This document shows, piece by piece, positions 53,226 through 62,030 of a stretch of 64,000 nt of DNA. A program made the translations under genes and the position numbers. Each line of letters begins with the position of its first letter. The stretch's first letter is position 1. The notes under the pieces are model-generated. The model was not told the origin of the DNA and searched no databases. It worked only from the letters and a program-made list of their open reading frames with translations. Source of the stretch: Rhodocyclaceae bacterium. GTDB lineage: Bacteria > Pseudomonadota > Gammaproteobacteria > Burkholderiales > Rhodocyclaceae. The stretch lies in contig JAHDYG010000006.1 in assembly GCA_023383815.1 (NCBI GenBank), positions 25,061 through 89,060 of the forward strand, read 5' to 3'.

Positions 53226-53639
53226 GTGAGCATCGAGACCATTCACTCAGTCGTGACCGTGGTTTTCTATGCGATCAGCCTGACGGGGGTGATCGTCGTC
53301 GCGTGGGGTGTCACCGAGGCGGTGTATCGCTTTCTTGCGCTCAAGCTTGAAGGCCACCTGCCTCACGCGCGCATTGTCGCGGCCACCGCGCGCATCCGCG
53401 AGCGGCTGGGTTCTCACCTGCTGCTTGCACTGGATCTGTTCATTGGCGCAGACATCATCAAGTCGGTGGTGACCCCGGGCTGGGAGAACATTGCGATGCT
53501 CGGCGCGATCGTCGTCATCCGCATCACGCTCAGCTACTTTCTCGAACGCGAGATGGAGCATACGCACCTTTCCGCCCAGTCGGGGCGACTGGCGGCGGAC
53601 GGCACTCGTGCGGACCGAGGCGAGCCGCCTGCGCATTGA
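53226..53639 (+). CDS. DUF1622 family membrane protein
   Basis: A 137-residue protein with three hydrophobic segments: TVVFYAISLTGVIVVAWGVTEAVY, LLLALDLFIGADIIKSVV and IAMLGAIVVIRITLSYFLEREM. The pattern GSHLLLALDLFIGADIIKSV...RITLSYFLE is that of DUF1622, whose function is unknown. The C-terminal tail is hydrophilic. I use GTG 53226 because an AGGGGGG motif lies upstream; the ORF track TTG at 53193 is less likely. It is 40 bases from corA, which suggests co-transcription with the ion channel. Confidence 0.75.
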   Translation: MSIETIHSVVTVVFYAISLTGVIVVAWGVTEAVYRFLALKLEGHLPHARIVAATARIRERLGSHLLLALDLFIGADIIKSVVTPGWENIAMLGAIVVIRITLSYFLEREMEHTHLSAQSGRLAADGTRADRGEPPAH

Positions 53640-53679
53640 ACCTGCGCCATTCGCGCCTGGCATGCATCGGGGAGGCTTC

Positions 53680-54744
53680 ATGGCACGCAAGCTCGTCGTC
53701 AAACGCAGCAAGAAGAGCGGGGCTGGGCCGGGTACGCTGGTCCACATCGGACGCCCCTCCCACCGGAACCCCGAGATCCTGCTCATCCGCTACGATCGTG
53801 ACGCCCTGCAGGAGCGGCGCATCGACGATCCTGCGCACTGCGCGGAGCACCTGGGTGCCGAAGAGGTGCGCTGGCTTCACGTGGACGGCGTGCACCGACC
53901 TGAAATGGTTGAGACACTCGGCAGCATGCTCGGGCTGCATCCATTGGTGATGGAAGACATCCTCAACACCGATCAGCGTCCCAAGGTCGAGGACTACGAA
54001 GGCTACCTCTACATCGTGCTGCGCTTGCCGCACTACGACGCGGAACATGAGCAGATCAGTTCGGAGCAGATCAGCCTCGTGCTCGGGGAGCGATTCGTCC
54101 TGTCGTTGCAGGAGCATCCGGGCGATGTGTTCGACAGCGTGCGCGAGCGCCTGCGCAGCGGCCGCAAGCTTCGCCTGATGCAAGCCGATGCGCTCGCCTA
54201 CGCGCTGATCGACGCGGTGGTCGATCGCTATTTCATCGTGCTGGAGCAACTTGGCGACCGAATCGAGGTGCTCGAGGACGAACTGATCGAACGCCCGACC
54301 TCGGTCACGCTGAATCGAATCCACCACTTCAAGCGCGAGATGCTGATGCTGCGCAAGTCGGTGTGGCCGCTGCGCGAGGTGCTCGGGCGGCTTTCGCGCG
54401 ATGACAGCCCGCTGATCACGACCGATACCCGGCTCTTCCTGCGCGATGTCTTCGACCACAGCGTCCACATCATGGACACCATCGATACGGTTCGGGAGCT
54501 GCTCGCCAACATGCTCGACATTTATCTGTCGAGCCTCAGCAACCGCATGAACGAGGTGATGAAGATGCTCACGCTGATCGCCACGGTGTTCATGCCGCTG
54601 ACCTTCATCGCGGGCATCTACGGCATGAACTTTGTGCACATGCCTGAACTGCACTGGCCCTGGGCCTACCCCACGGTGCTGGGGCTGATGTTGTTCGTTG
54701 CGCTTGGACTGGTCGTCTTTTTCCGGCGACGGCGCTGGATGTAG
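53680..54744 (+). CDS. corA: Magnesium/cobalt transport protein CorA
   Basis: A 354-residue CorA-family ion channel. A large cytoplasmic domain with the long willow helix (HHFKREMLMLRKSVWPLREVL) is followed by two C-terminal membrane helices (MLTLIATVFMPLTFIAGIYGMNF and TVLGLMLFVALGLVVFF). The selectivity-filter motif GMN is intact in YGMNFVHMPEL. It likely imports Mg2+ or other divalent metals as a pentamer. The ATG at 53680 is preceded by GGGGAGG. The N-terminus carries about 25 extra basic residues compared with short CorA proteins. Confidence 0.9.
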   Translation: MARKLVVKRSKKSGAGPGTLVHIGRPSHRNPEILLIRYDRDALQERRIDDPAHCAEHLGAEEVRWLHVDGVHRPEMVETLGSMLGLHPLVMEDILNTDQRPKVEDYEGYLYIVLRLPHYDAEHEQISSEQISLVLGERFVLSLQEHPGDVFDSVRERLRSGRKLRLMQADALAYALIDAVVDRYFIVLEQLGDRIEVLEDELIERPTSVTLNRIHHFKREMLMLRKSVWPLREVLGRLSRDDSPLITTDTRLFLRDVFDHSVHIMDTIDTVRELLANMLDIYLSSLSNRMNEVMKMLTLIATVFMPLTFIAGIYGMNFVHMPELHWPWAYPTVLGLMLFVALGLVVFFRRRRWM

Positions 54745-54755
54745 TGGAACCGAAG

Positions 54756-54774
54756 GCGCCCGGTGATCGGGCGC
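54756..54774. terminator. Terminator hairpin between corA and dinB
   Basis: GCGCCCG and CGGGCGC pair perfectly around GTGAT, 12 bases after the corA stop. No T-tract follows. Confidence 0.45.
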
Positions 54775-54920
54775 GAGACTCGTGTTCGACCTACCTCCGT
54801 ACGGCCCGGTAGGCTTGCCTGCTTTCCGCGTTCCTGCGCACTGCGGTGATGAAGATCCGCAAGGCCAGCGGCTGGCAGATGAATGCGCCGTCCAGCGGGA
54901 TCTCTTTCCCGGTTTCGTCG

Positions 54921-56072
54921 CTAGAACGGCAGCTCGCCCTGCAGTGCAGGCGGGCGAAGCGCGGGCTGCGACGAGGCCGGCGTGAGGGTACCGACCCGCA
55001 CGCCGAGCAGGCGCAGCCGTTGATCGAGTGGCGCGCGGCGCAGGCATTCGCCGGCTGCACGACGGATGACGCCGGGATCGTCGGTGGGTTCGGTGAGGGT
55101 GTGGTCGCGCGTGAGGGTGCGGAAATCCTGATAGCGCAGCTTGATGCCGATCCCTCGCCCGACATAGCCCTTGCGCCGCAGGTCTGCCGCGACGCGCGTG
55201 CAGAGCTCGGTGAAGATTCCGGAGAGCAGGGCGCGATCGTGCACGGCATGCAGATCGCGGTCGAAGGTGGTTTCCCGGCTGATCGAACGCGGTTCGGAGG
55301 TCGTGACGACCGGACGGTCGTCGAGACCGTGGGCCGAGGCGTTGAGCCACGCTGCGTAGCTGCGGCCAAAATGGGCCTGCAGGATTTCGACATCGGCGCG
55401 GGCGAGTTCGGCGATGGTGTTGATACCCAGGGATGCCAGGCGCGCGGCGGCCTTGGGTCCGACGCCGTTGATCTTGCGCACCGGCAACGGCCAGATCCGG
55501 GTGGGTAGATCGGCCGGGCTCAGCAGCGTGGTGCCGTCGGGTTTGTCGAGGTCGGAACCGATCTTCGCGAGCAGCTTGTTGGGCGCGATTCCGATCGAGC
55601 ACGACAGGCCGGTCGCTTCACGCACGGCGGCCTTGATGCGGTGGGCGAGGACAAGGCTCTCCTCTGGCAGGGGCGTCAGATCGAGGTAGATCTCGTCGAT
55701 GCCGCGGTCTTCGATCTCGGGGGCGATCGTCGCGACGGCGGATTTGAACCGTCGCGAGTAGTGGCGGTAGGCGTCGAAATCCGCCGGCAGCAGGAGGGCG
55801 TCGGGCGCAAGCCGGGCGGCCTTCATCAGGCCCATGCCCGAACTCACGCCGAAGGCGCGCGCTTCGTAGGTGGCGGTGGTGATGACGCCGCGACCGACGT
55901 AGCCGCTCAAGCGTGCAAAGGCGAGCGTGCCGTCGGGTGCCAGGGTCGGACGATCGATCGCGCGTCCGCCGACCACGACCGGCTTGCCACACAGTTCCGG
56001 ATAGCGCAGCAATTCGACCGACGCAAAGAAGGCGTCCATGTCGAGATGGGCGATGCGGCGTTCGGGGCTCAT
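54921..56072 (-). CDS. dinB: DNA polymerase IV (DinB)
   Basis: A 383-residue Y-family translesion polymerase. The catalytic motifs are RIAHLDMDAFFASVE at the N-terminus and EDRGIDEIYLDLT with the paired acidic residues; SIGIAPNKLLAKIGSDLDKPDG is diagnostic. The little-finger domain covers about 240-355 and the protein ends QGELPF, a likely sliding-clamp-binding motif. An insertion of about 20 residues (AIDRPTLAPDGTLAFARLSG) sits between KPVVVGG and RGVITTATYEAR. No LexA box is obvious upstream. Confidence 0.92.
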   Translation of the reverse strand: MSPERRIAHLDMDAFFASVELLRYPELCGKPVVVGGRAIDRPTLAPDGTLAFARLSGYVGRGVITTATYEARAFGVSSGMGLMKAARLAPDALLLPADFDAYRHYSRRFKSAVATIAPEIEDRGIDEIYLDLTPLPEESLVLAHRIKAAVREATGLSCSIGIAPNKLLAKIGSDLDKPDGTTLLSPADLPTRIWPLPVRKINGVGPKAAARLASLGINTIAELARADVEILQAHFGRSYAAWLNASAHGLDDRPVVTTSEPRSISRETTFDRDLHAVHDRALLSGIFTELCTRVAADLRRKGYVGRGIGIKLRYQDFRTLTRDHTLTEPTDDPGVIRRAAGECLRRAPLDQRLRLLGVRVGTLTPASSQPALRPPALQGELPF

Positions 56073-56123
56073 GAAGCGGTGAAGATACCCGAAGCGCGGG
56101 GCCGCTGTCTCGCTGAGAAATTA

Positions 56124-56156
56124 CGGCCGCCAGCCGGGAGATCCGGCGGGCGGCCG
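56124..56156 (-). terminator. Intrinsic terminator of the acyl-CoA dehydrogenase gene
   Basis: CGGCCGCC-A-GCCGG and CCGGC-G-GGCGGCCG form a 13-bp stem with one mismatch and loop GAGAT. On the minus strand it is followed by TAATTTCTC. A second palindrome, CTGAGCGCAG-G-CTGCGCTCAG, overlaps the stop codon at 56162-56182. Confidence 0.6.
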
Positions 56157-56178
56157 CGGGGCTGAGCGCAGGCTGCGC

Positions 56179-57984
56179 TCAGAAATCGAGTGCGAAGTCG
56201 GACTCGGCCATCGACATCAGGTTGCCAGCCCCCGAAAGCATGGTTTCGACGTGTGCACGTGTACGCGGCAGGATGCGCTGGTAGTAGAAGCGGGCGGTCT
56301 GCAGCTTGGCTGTGTAGAAGGCTGCGTCGCCGCTGCCGGTGGCGAGCTTGGCGGCGGCGACCCGAGCCATGTCAGCCCAGAAGTAGGCGAGGCAGACGTA
56401 GCCCGAGTACATCAGGTAGTCGAACGAGGCCGCGCCGACTTCCTCCGGGTTCTTCATCGCCGCCATGCCGATCTTCATCGTCAGCTCTCCCCATTCGCGA
56501 TTGAGCTTCGCAAGCGGTGCGACGAACTCGCCGAGTGCCTGGTCGCCCTCATGGGCCTGGCAGAATCTGTGTACGATCTTCGTAAAGCCCTTGAGCGCTT
56601 CGCCCTGGGTCTGCAAGACCTTGCGGCCGAGCAGATCGAGTGCCTGCACGCCGGTCGTGCCTTCATAGAGCATCGAGATCCGGGCGTCGCGCACGTTCTG
56701 CTCCATGCCCCATTCGGCGATGTAACCGTGACCGCCGTAGATCTGAAGACCGAGGTTGGCTGCCTCGAAGCCGGCTTCCGTCATGAAGGCCTTGGCGATC
56801 GGAGTCAGGAAGGCAAGCAGCGCGTCGGCCCGCTCGCGGGCTTCGGGGTCCGGGCTGTACTTGACGATGTCGACCTGCTTGGCAGTGAAGTACACCATCG
56901 CGCGCGAGCCTTCCGCGAATGCCTTCGTGGTGAGCAGCATGCGCCGCACGTCGGGGTGCACGATGATCGGGTCGGCGGGCTTGTCGGGTGCCTTGGGGCC
57001 GGACAGCGAGCGCATCTGCAGGCGTTCGCGGGCATAACGCAGGCCTCCCTGGAAGCCGATCTCGGCGTGCGCGAGCCCCTGGATCGCAGTGCCGAGGCGG
57101 GCGGTGTTCATGAAGGTGAACATGCAGTTCAGGCCCTTGTTCGGCGGCCCGATCAGGTAGCCGGTGGCGCCGTCGAAGTTCAGCACGCAGGTGGCGTTGC
57201 CGTGGATGCCCATCTTGTGCTCGATCGAACCGCAGGATACGGCATTGCGCTCGCCGGCACTGCCGTCGGCGGCGGGCAGGCACTTGGGCACGATGAAGAG
57301 CGAGATGCCCTTGGTGCCGCCGGGCGCATCGGGCAGGCGGGCGAGTACGATGTGCACGATGTTCTCGGCCATGTCGTGCTCACCGGCCGAAATGAAGATC
57401 TTGGTGCCGGTGACGCGATAGCTGCCGTCGGCCTGCGGCTCGGCGCGCGTGCGCAGCAGCCCCAGGTCGGTGCCGCAATGCGGTTCGGTCAGGCACATCG
57501 TGCCGGTCCATTCGCCCGAGACGAGCTTCGTCAGGTAGGTGTGCTTCTGCTCGTCGGTGCCGTGCGCGGTGAGCGTATTCATCGCGCCGTGCGACAGACC
57601 GGGGTACATGCCCCAGGCCCAGTTTGCCTGACCGGTCAGTTCGCTCAGGACGAGACCGAGCGATTCGGGCAGGCCCTGGCCCCCGTGGGCTGGATCGTGC
57701 GCAAGACTCGGCCAGCCGCCTTCGACATACTGGCGGTAGGCTTCCTTGAAGCCGGTCGGAGTGGTCACGCCTTCGGGCGACCAGGTGCAGCCCTCGGTGT
57801 CGCCGACCCGGTTGAGCGGCGCAATGACTTCCTCGCAGAAGCGGGCGCCCTCTTCGAGGATCGCGTCGACCATGTCGGGGCTCGCTTCCTGGCAGGCAGG
57901 AAGGCTCTGATAGTGGGCTTCGTAGTCGAGCACTTCGTTGCGGACGAAGCGGATATCGCGCAGCGGGGCCTTGTATTCGGGCAT
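56179..57984 (-). CDS. Acyl-CoA dehydrogenase, long C-terminal type
   Basis: A 601-residue FAD acyl-CoA dehydrogenase with the extra C-terminal domain of FadE-like betaproteobacterial enzymes. Typical blocks are MCLTEPHCGTDLGLLRTRAEP, VTGTKIFISAGEHDMAENIVHIVLARL and MLYEGTTGVQALDLLGRKV, the last holding the catalytic glutamate. It introduces the alpha-beta double bond in fatty or aryl-fatty acyl-CoA; the chain-length preference cannot be read from sequence. It appears monocistronic, with its own promoter/operator upstream and terminator downstream. No electron-transfer flavoprotein gene is adjacent. Confidence 0.9.
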   Translation of the reverse strand: MPEYKAPLRDIRFVRNEVLDYEAHYQSLPACQEASPDMVDAILEEGARFCEEVIAPLNRVGDTEGCTWSPEGVTTPTGFKEAYRQYVEGGWPSLAHDPAHGGQGLPESLGLVLSELTGQANWAWGMYPGLSHGAMNTLTAHGTDEQKHTYLTKLVSGEWTGTMCLTEPHCGTDLGLLRTRAEPQADGSYRVTGTKIFISAGEHDMAENIVHIVLARLPDAPGGTKGISLFIVPKCLPAADGSAGERNAVSCGSIEHKMGIHGNATCVLNFDGATGYLIGPPNKGLNCMFTFMNTARLGTAIQGLAHAEIGFQGGLRYARERLQMRSLSGPKAPDKPADPIIVHPDVRRMLLTTKAFAEGSRAMVYFTAKQVDIVKYSPDPEARERADALLAFLTPIAKAFMTEAGFEAANLGLQIYGGHGYIAEWGMEQNVRDARISMLYEGTTGVQALDLLGRKVLQTQGEALKGFTKIVHRFCQAHEGDQALGEFVAPLAKLNREWGELTMKIGMAAMKNPEEVGAASFDYLMYSGYVCLAYFWADMARVAAAKLATGSGDAAFYTAKLQTARFYYQRILPRTRAHVETMLSGAGNLMSMAESDFALDF

Positions 57985-58038
57985 CGTGGGGCAACCTCGG
58001 AGTGGCGTCGCCGGGAAGCGACGGGTGACGGAAGTAAA

Positions 58039-58061
58039 CGAACGTTTGAAACATACGTTCG
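58039..58061. promoter_or_regulatory. Palindromic operator over the acyl-CoA dehydrogenase promoter
   Basis: CGAACGT (58039-58045) and ACGTTCG (58055-58061) are perfect 7-bp arms of a 23-base inverted repeat, with partial symmetry inside. It covers the -10 hexamer of the promoter. This type of site is used by TetR-family fatty-acid regulators; the regulator is not in the window. Confidence 0.55.
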
Positions 58062-58078
58062 CATGACTTTCTTGTCAA
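58050..58078 (-). promoter_or_regulatory. Sigma70 promoter of the acyl-CoA dehydrogenase gene
   Basis: On the minus strand a perfect TTGACA (58078-58073) and TATGTT (58055-58050) are spaced exactly 17 bases. The start codon is about 66 bases downstream. The -10 lies inside the palindrome at 58039-58061. Confidence 0.6.
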
Positions 58079-58184
58079 GCGTCGAAATGGGGTGCAGGCG
58101 TTGGGCAGAACATGCGGGAAGGCGCGCGGCGGAGAGGTGTGGCCGGTCCCGTTGCAAAGTGCCAGGTCGTGCTGGAAGGCCGCT

Positions 58185-59294
58185 TCAGGCTTCGCGCATC
58201 ATCAGCCAGTACTGGACCTTCATCGTTGCCGCGGCTCCGGCGATGATTGACGCGGTAGTCAGGATCGAACCCAGCGCGAGGGTCGAAAAACCGCTCACGC
58301 CCTGGCCGATCGTGCAGCCGAGAGCGGTGACGCCGCCAAACCCCATCAGAACGGCTCCGATGAGATGGCGGACCAGGTCGTCGGCGCTATTGAAGGACTC
58401 GATGCGGAAGGTTCGCGACGTCAGTGCGTACACCGCCGAGCCGACCACCAGCCCGAGGCTGCCCGCGATACCGAAGGTGACGATGCGCGTGGTGTCGCTC
58501 CACAGCATCAGCAGTTCAAGCGTGTACGCGACCGGTGCGACGAAAGAGAAGGATTCGGCCCGGCCGCTGTTGGTGCCGATGAATGCGGGTTCCAGCGTGA
58601 GTGGGTGCTCTGCGACGTAGCCGATGTGCGCCGTGACGTACCAGCCGGCAACGGTCAGGGCGCCGATGACGAGTCCGCCCGCGAGCGTTTCTGCTTCGCG
58701 TGCTTCGCGGCTCGCCAGTCCGAACACCAGAAGTCCGCCTCCGATGGCGGCTGCGGCACCCAGGATCGCGGATTCACGCGCCAGGCCGAAGCCGGTCAGC
58801 AGCGAAGGCAGATCCTGCGCGCTGCCAAGCTGCAGCGCGACCGGGTCGAGCCAGGCTACGCGCCAGGTGCCGAAGAGCCCGCGCAGCGTCATGTACGCGG
58901 CGAGGCCCATGAAGACAAAGACAATCAGGGATTTCAGGTTGCCGCCGCCTATCCGGATCAGGGTCTTGCTGCCGCAACCGGACGCGAGCGTCATGCCTAC
59001 GCCGAAGAGCGCACCGCCCGTGAGGTGCGAAAGCCACATCAGCCGCGTCCCGCCGTAGATCGTCGAGGACGGATCGAACCAGCCGCCCAGACGCAGGGCC
59101 GCCGTACCCAGGATCGCAACGCCGATCGCCAGCATCCACATGCGCATGCGCGTCCAGTCACCCATGTTCACGATGTCGGAGACGGCACCCATCGTGCAGA
59201 AGCTCGAGCGGTTGCCGACATACCCGAACACCAGGCCGAGTGCGAACGCGAGCCAGGCAATCAAGGAAGCGGCGACCACGGGTTCTTCGACCAT
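58185..59294 (-). CDS. YeeE/YedE-family membrane transporter (sulfur compound uptake type)
   Basis: A 369-residue polytopic membrane protein of the YeeE/YedE (DUF395, Sulf_transp) family. Both halves keep the family's cysteine signatures: NRSSFCTMGAVSD and TLASGCGSKTLIRIGGGN in the first, TALGCTIGQGVSGFS in the second. E. coli YeeE takes up thiosulfate by a relay of such cysteines, so a reduced sulfur compound is a plausible substrate. No TusA-like partner gene is adjacent. It is transcribed alone on the minus strand and lies 7 kb from the sulfide-dehydrogenase-like flavoprotein gene. Confidence 0.82.
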   Translation of the reverse strand: MVEEPVVAASLIAWLAFALGLVFGYVGNRSSFCTMGAVSDIVNMGDWTRMRMWMLAIGVAILGTAALRLGGWFDPSSTIYGGTRLMWLSHLTGGALFGVGMTLASGCGSKTLIRIGGGNLKSLIVFVFMGLAAYMTLRGLFGTWRVAWLDPVALQLGSAQDLPSLLTGFGLARESAILGAAAAIGGGLLVFGLASREAREAETLAGGLVIGALTVAGWYVTAHIGYVAEHPLTLEPAFIGTNSGRAESFSFVAPVAYTLELLMLWSDTTRIVTFGIAGSLGLVVGSAVYALTSRTFRIESFNSADDLVRHLIGAVLMGFGGVTALGCTIGQGVSGFSTLALGSILTTASIIAGAAATMKVQYWLMMREA

Positions 59295-59350
59295 GTAGGG
59301 CGGGACGGTGGGTTCGAAGGGTGCGGTGATTCTATCAGCGCGACCGAGAA

Positions 59351-60031
59351 CTAACGGTATCGGGTCGGATCAGCCACACCAGCGGCGGTGAAGCCTTCCC
59401 GGCGCAGCCGGCACGCATCGCACACGCCGCAGGCACGGCCTGATTCGTCAGCCTGATAGCATGACACGGTCTGTTCGTAGCGGACGCCAAGCGCGAGTCC
59501 GCGCCGGATGATGTCGGCCTTCGAGAGATGCATCAGCGGAGCGTGAACTTTCAGGTGCTGGCCCTCGACTCCAGATCGCGTGGCGAGATTGGCCATTGCC
59601 TCAAAGGCGCGGATGAACTCGGGCCGACAGTCTGGGTATCCCGAGTAATCGACTGCGTTGACGCCGATGAAGATGTCGCCAGACTGCAGGATTTCGGCCC
59701 ATGCAAGCGCCATCGAAAGCATCACGGTGTTGCGCGCGGGCACGTAGGTGGAGGGAATGCCGCCTCCGGGCCCGTCTACCGGGATGTCGATGCTCGCATC
59801 GGTCAGGGCAGAGCCGCCGAACTGACCGAGCCCGACACTTGCGAGCCGATGTTCGTGCGCGCCGAGTGCCTGGGCGACGCGCCTCGATGCGGTGAGTTCT
59901 GCCGCATGACGCTGGCCGTACGCCACCGACAGGGCATGGCACGTGAACCCTTCAGCGCGCGCGATCGCCAGGCAGGTCGCCGAGTCGAGTCCACCCGAGA
60001 GCAGGATGACGGCAGGTTTGCGAGAGGGCAT
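59351..60031 (-). CDS. queC: 7-cyano-7-deazaguanine synthase QueC
   Basis: A 226-residue ATP-dependent enzyme that turns 7-carboxy-7-deazaguanine into preQ0, a precursor of queuosine in tRNA. The PP-loop is [14 protein letters not shown], followed by [22 protein letters not shown] and [17 protein letters not shown]. The C-terminal zinc site uses four cysteines ([18 protein letters not shown]). The ATG at 60031 has an ACGAGG site; the ORF track adds 32 unrelated residues. It follows queE after 14 bases. Confidence 0.94.
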   Translation of the reverse strand: MPSRKPAVILLSGGLDSATCLAIARAEGFTCHALSVAYGQRHAAELTASRRVAQALGAHEHRLASVGLGQFGGSALTDASIDIPVDGPGGGIPSTYVPARNTVMLSMALAWAEILQSGDIFIGVNAVDYSGYPDCRPEFIRAFEAMANLATRSGVEGQHLKVHAPLMHLSKADIIRRGLALGVRYEQTVSCYQADESGRACGVCDACRLRREGFTAAGVADPTRYR

Positions 60032-60045
60032 CGTTCGACCTCGTT

Positions 60046-60720
60046 TCAGCGCCCGCGGGTGTCGTTCCAGAGAATCTTGTGCAGCTGAAGCTGCAAGCGC
60101 ACGGGCAGGCGGTCGCGAACGATCCATTCGGCCAGCTGCGCGGGATCGAGGCGTCCCTGAACCGGAGAAAGCAGCACCGCGCAGCGCGTGGCCAGAGCGA
60201 GGGTGTCGATCTGGGTGCGTGCCCAGAGGTAGTCGCCCTCATCGGCCAGAACGATCTTGATCTCGTCGTCGGGCCGAAGCGAAGCGAGGTTTTCGAGCAG
60301 GTTGCGCTCGGACTCGCCCGAGCCGGGGGCCTTGAGATCCATGATCCGCGAAACGCGTGGATCGACCTCGCTGACGTCGAGCGCCCCGCTGGTTTCCAGC
60401 GACACGGAATGCCCTGCATCACAGAGCGCAGTGAGCAGCAGCAGGCAAGCCTTCTGTGCGAGTGGCTCACCCCCGGTGACGCAGACATGACGAAGCCCGT
60501 GGCATGCCACCTCGGCGAGTACATCGGAGACTTCTCGCAGCTGCCCGCCCTGAAAAGCGTACTCCGTGTCGCACCATACGCAGCGCAGCGGACATCCCGT
60601 CAGGCGGACAAAGACCGTTGGCAACCCGGTGCGCGTGGACTCTCCCTGGATCGATGCGAATACTTCGCTGATCCGCAGCCTCGCAGACGTGCGAAGCGCG
60701 GCTGGACCACCGGTGCTCAC
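60046..60720 (-). CDS. queE: 7-carboxy-7-deazaguanine synthase QueE (radical SAM)
   Basis: A 224-residue radical SAM enzyme that contracts 6-carboxytetrahydropterin to 7-carboxy-7-deazaguanine. The cluster motif CPLRCVWC is a standard Cx3Cx2C, after the family blocks [10 protein letters not shown] and [14 protein letters not shown] is the SAM-binding GGE region. Its start overlaps the cpoB stop by four bases, so queuosine precursor genes are translationally coupled to the tol-pal operon. Confidence 0.93.
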   Translation of the reverse strand: MSTGGPAALRTSARLRISEVFASIQGESTRTGLPTVFVRLTGCPLRCVWCDTEYAFQGGQLREVSDVLAEVACHGLRHVCVTGGEPLAQKACLLLLTALCDAGHSVSLETSGALDVSEVDPRVSRIMDLKAPGSGESERNLLENLASLRPDDEIKIVLADEGDYLWARTQIDTLALATRCAVLLSPVQGRLDPAQLAEWIVRDRLPVRLQLQLHKILWNDTRGR

Positions 60721-61472
60721 CGCTGAGTCGACGACAGTCGTTGAGTGGCGACCTGGGCGGCAGAGCTGCCAGGGTAGCGGGCGACGATCTGGCGCAGCGT
60801 CTCCTGTGCCGAACGCGCCTCGCCCATCAGCTGCTGACTGTTCGCCAGCCCGAGCATCGCGTCGGAGGCGATGGCATCGTTGGGCCAGTTGTTGAGCACG
60901 GTCTGAAAGTAGTTCTGAGCGGCAGCAACCTCCTTGGCCTGAAGTGCTGCGTTCCCTGCCCAGAAGGTCGCGCCGGGCATCATCGGACTGCGCGGAAACT
61001 GCACGATGAACTGCTTGAAGGCGGCCAGCGCTTCAGTGCTTTGACCGCCTTTGAGCAACCCCAGTGCGGCTTCATAGCTCGCTGCTTCGCTGCCTGCCGG
61101 CGCACTCGCGCCACCGGATCCGGTCTCGGTGCCAGGTGATGCTGCCAACTGTCCAGGCTGTTCGATGCGACGCAGGCGGTCGTCGAGGTCGACGTAGAAA
61201 TCGCGCTGGCGTTGCTTGAGAGACTCGAGCTCGTGCGTGAGCACTTCGATCTGACCACGCAGTTTCGCCACCTCGGCGCGCAGCATCTCGTTCTGGTTGG
61301 CGAGTTCCAACTGCCCCCGGCCGACCGCGTCGATCCGTGTCCCGAGCTCCTGGCGGGTCTCGACGATCTGGCGCCGCGCCTGATCGTCGCCGCCGAACAT
61401 CTGCGCATGGGCGCTTGGCAACAGGATCGATGCAAGAGCTGCACACACGACAGCCGGGAGCAGTTTATTCAT
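60717..61472 (-). CDS. cpoB: Cell division coordinator CpoB (YbgF)
   Basis: A 251-residue periplasmic protein. A signal peptide (MNKLLPAVVCAALASILLPSAHA) leads into a coiled coil (about 30-100, ELANQNEMLRAEVAKLRGQIEVLTHELESLKQRQ-type heptads). A glycine/serine linker and C-terminal TPR repeats follow (YEAALGLLKGGQSTEALAAFKQFIVQFP). CpoB links peptidoglycan synthesis to Tol-mediated outer-membrane constriction. The start overlaps the pal stop (ATGA). Confidence 0.92.
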   Translation of the reverse strand: MNKLLPAVVCAALASILLPSAHAQMFGGDDQARRQIVETRQELGTRIDAVGRGQLELANQNEMLRAEVAKLRGQIEVLTHELESLKQRQRDFYVDLDDRLRRIEQPGQLAASPGTETGSGGASAPAGSEAASYEAALGLLKGGQSTEALAAFKQFIVQFPRSPMMPGATFWAGNAALQAKEVAAAQNYFQTVLNNWPNDAIASDAMLGLANSQQLMGEARSAQETLRQIVARYPGSSAAQVATQRLSSTQR

Positions 61473-61993
61473 CAGAATTCGCCTGAGTAGAGCATGTCAC
61501 CGCGGCGGTTCTCGGCATAGCAGCTTTCCGTGCGTTCGAGGCAACGGGGCTTTTCCTCGCCGAGGCTGACCGATTCGACCTGGGTCTCGCGCGCGCCCAT
61601 CAGGACCAGCGCCTGCTTGACCGCCTCGGCACGCTTCTGGCCCAAGGCGAGATTGTACTCGCGGCTGCCCCGTTCGTCGGCATTTCCCTGCACCAGCATG
61701 CGCATCTGCGGATTCTGCGCGAGAAAGCCGGCATGGGCCTGCAGCTGGGACTGGAACTCGGAACGGATCACGAACTGATCGAAATCGAAGTACACGCTGC
61801 GCTTCGACAGGATGTTGTTCGGGTCTGTCAGCGCGGCGATTCCAGCGCCCGAGACATCCGACGCGTTCACGGTGGCGACGCCCGTCGTGGCCGAGCGGTC
61901 GTCGACGGCCGCGCCGCCCTGCTGGGTACCGCCGGTGCCGCCGCAGGCGACGAGCAGGGTAGAGAGGAGGACCGGGAGAATGAGGCGTTTCAT
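61472..61993 (-). CDS. pal: Peptidoglycan-associated lipoprotein Pal
   Basis: A 173-residue outer-membrane lipoprotein. The lipobox LVAC gives the lipid-bearing cysteine after MKRLILPVLLSTL. The OmpA-like domain that binds peptidoglycan is seen in VYFDFDQFVI, LVQGNADERGSREYNLALGQKRAEAV and the C-terminal RRGDMLYSGEF. It works with TolB and TolA in outer-membrane constriction. The start is the ATG at 61993; the ORF track extends upstream into tolB. Confidence 0.95.
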   Translation of the reverse strand: MKRLILPVLLSTLLVACGGTGGTQQGGAAVDDRSATTGVATVNASDVSGAGIAALTDPNNILSKRSVYFDFDQFVIRSEFQSQLQAHAGFLAQNPQMRMLVQGNADERGSREYNLALGQKRAEAVKQALVLMGARETQVESVSLGEEKPRCLERTESCYAENRRGDMLYSGEF

Positions 61994-62030
61994 CTGGATT
62001 TCCATTTTCAGGTTTGTGGGTTGGACTGCA

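Noticed and set aside
59295-60045. preQ1 riboswitch near queC/queE
   Set aside because: queE and queC are translated from the overlapping cpoB message with gaps of at most 14 bases; there is no leader that could hold one.
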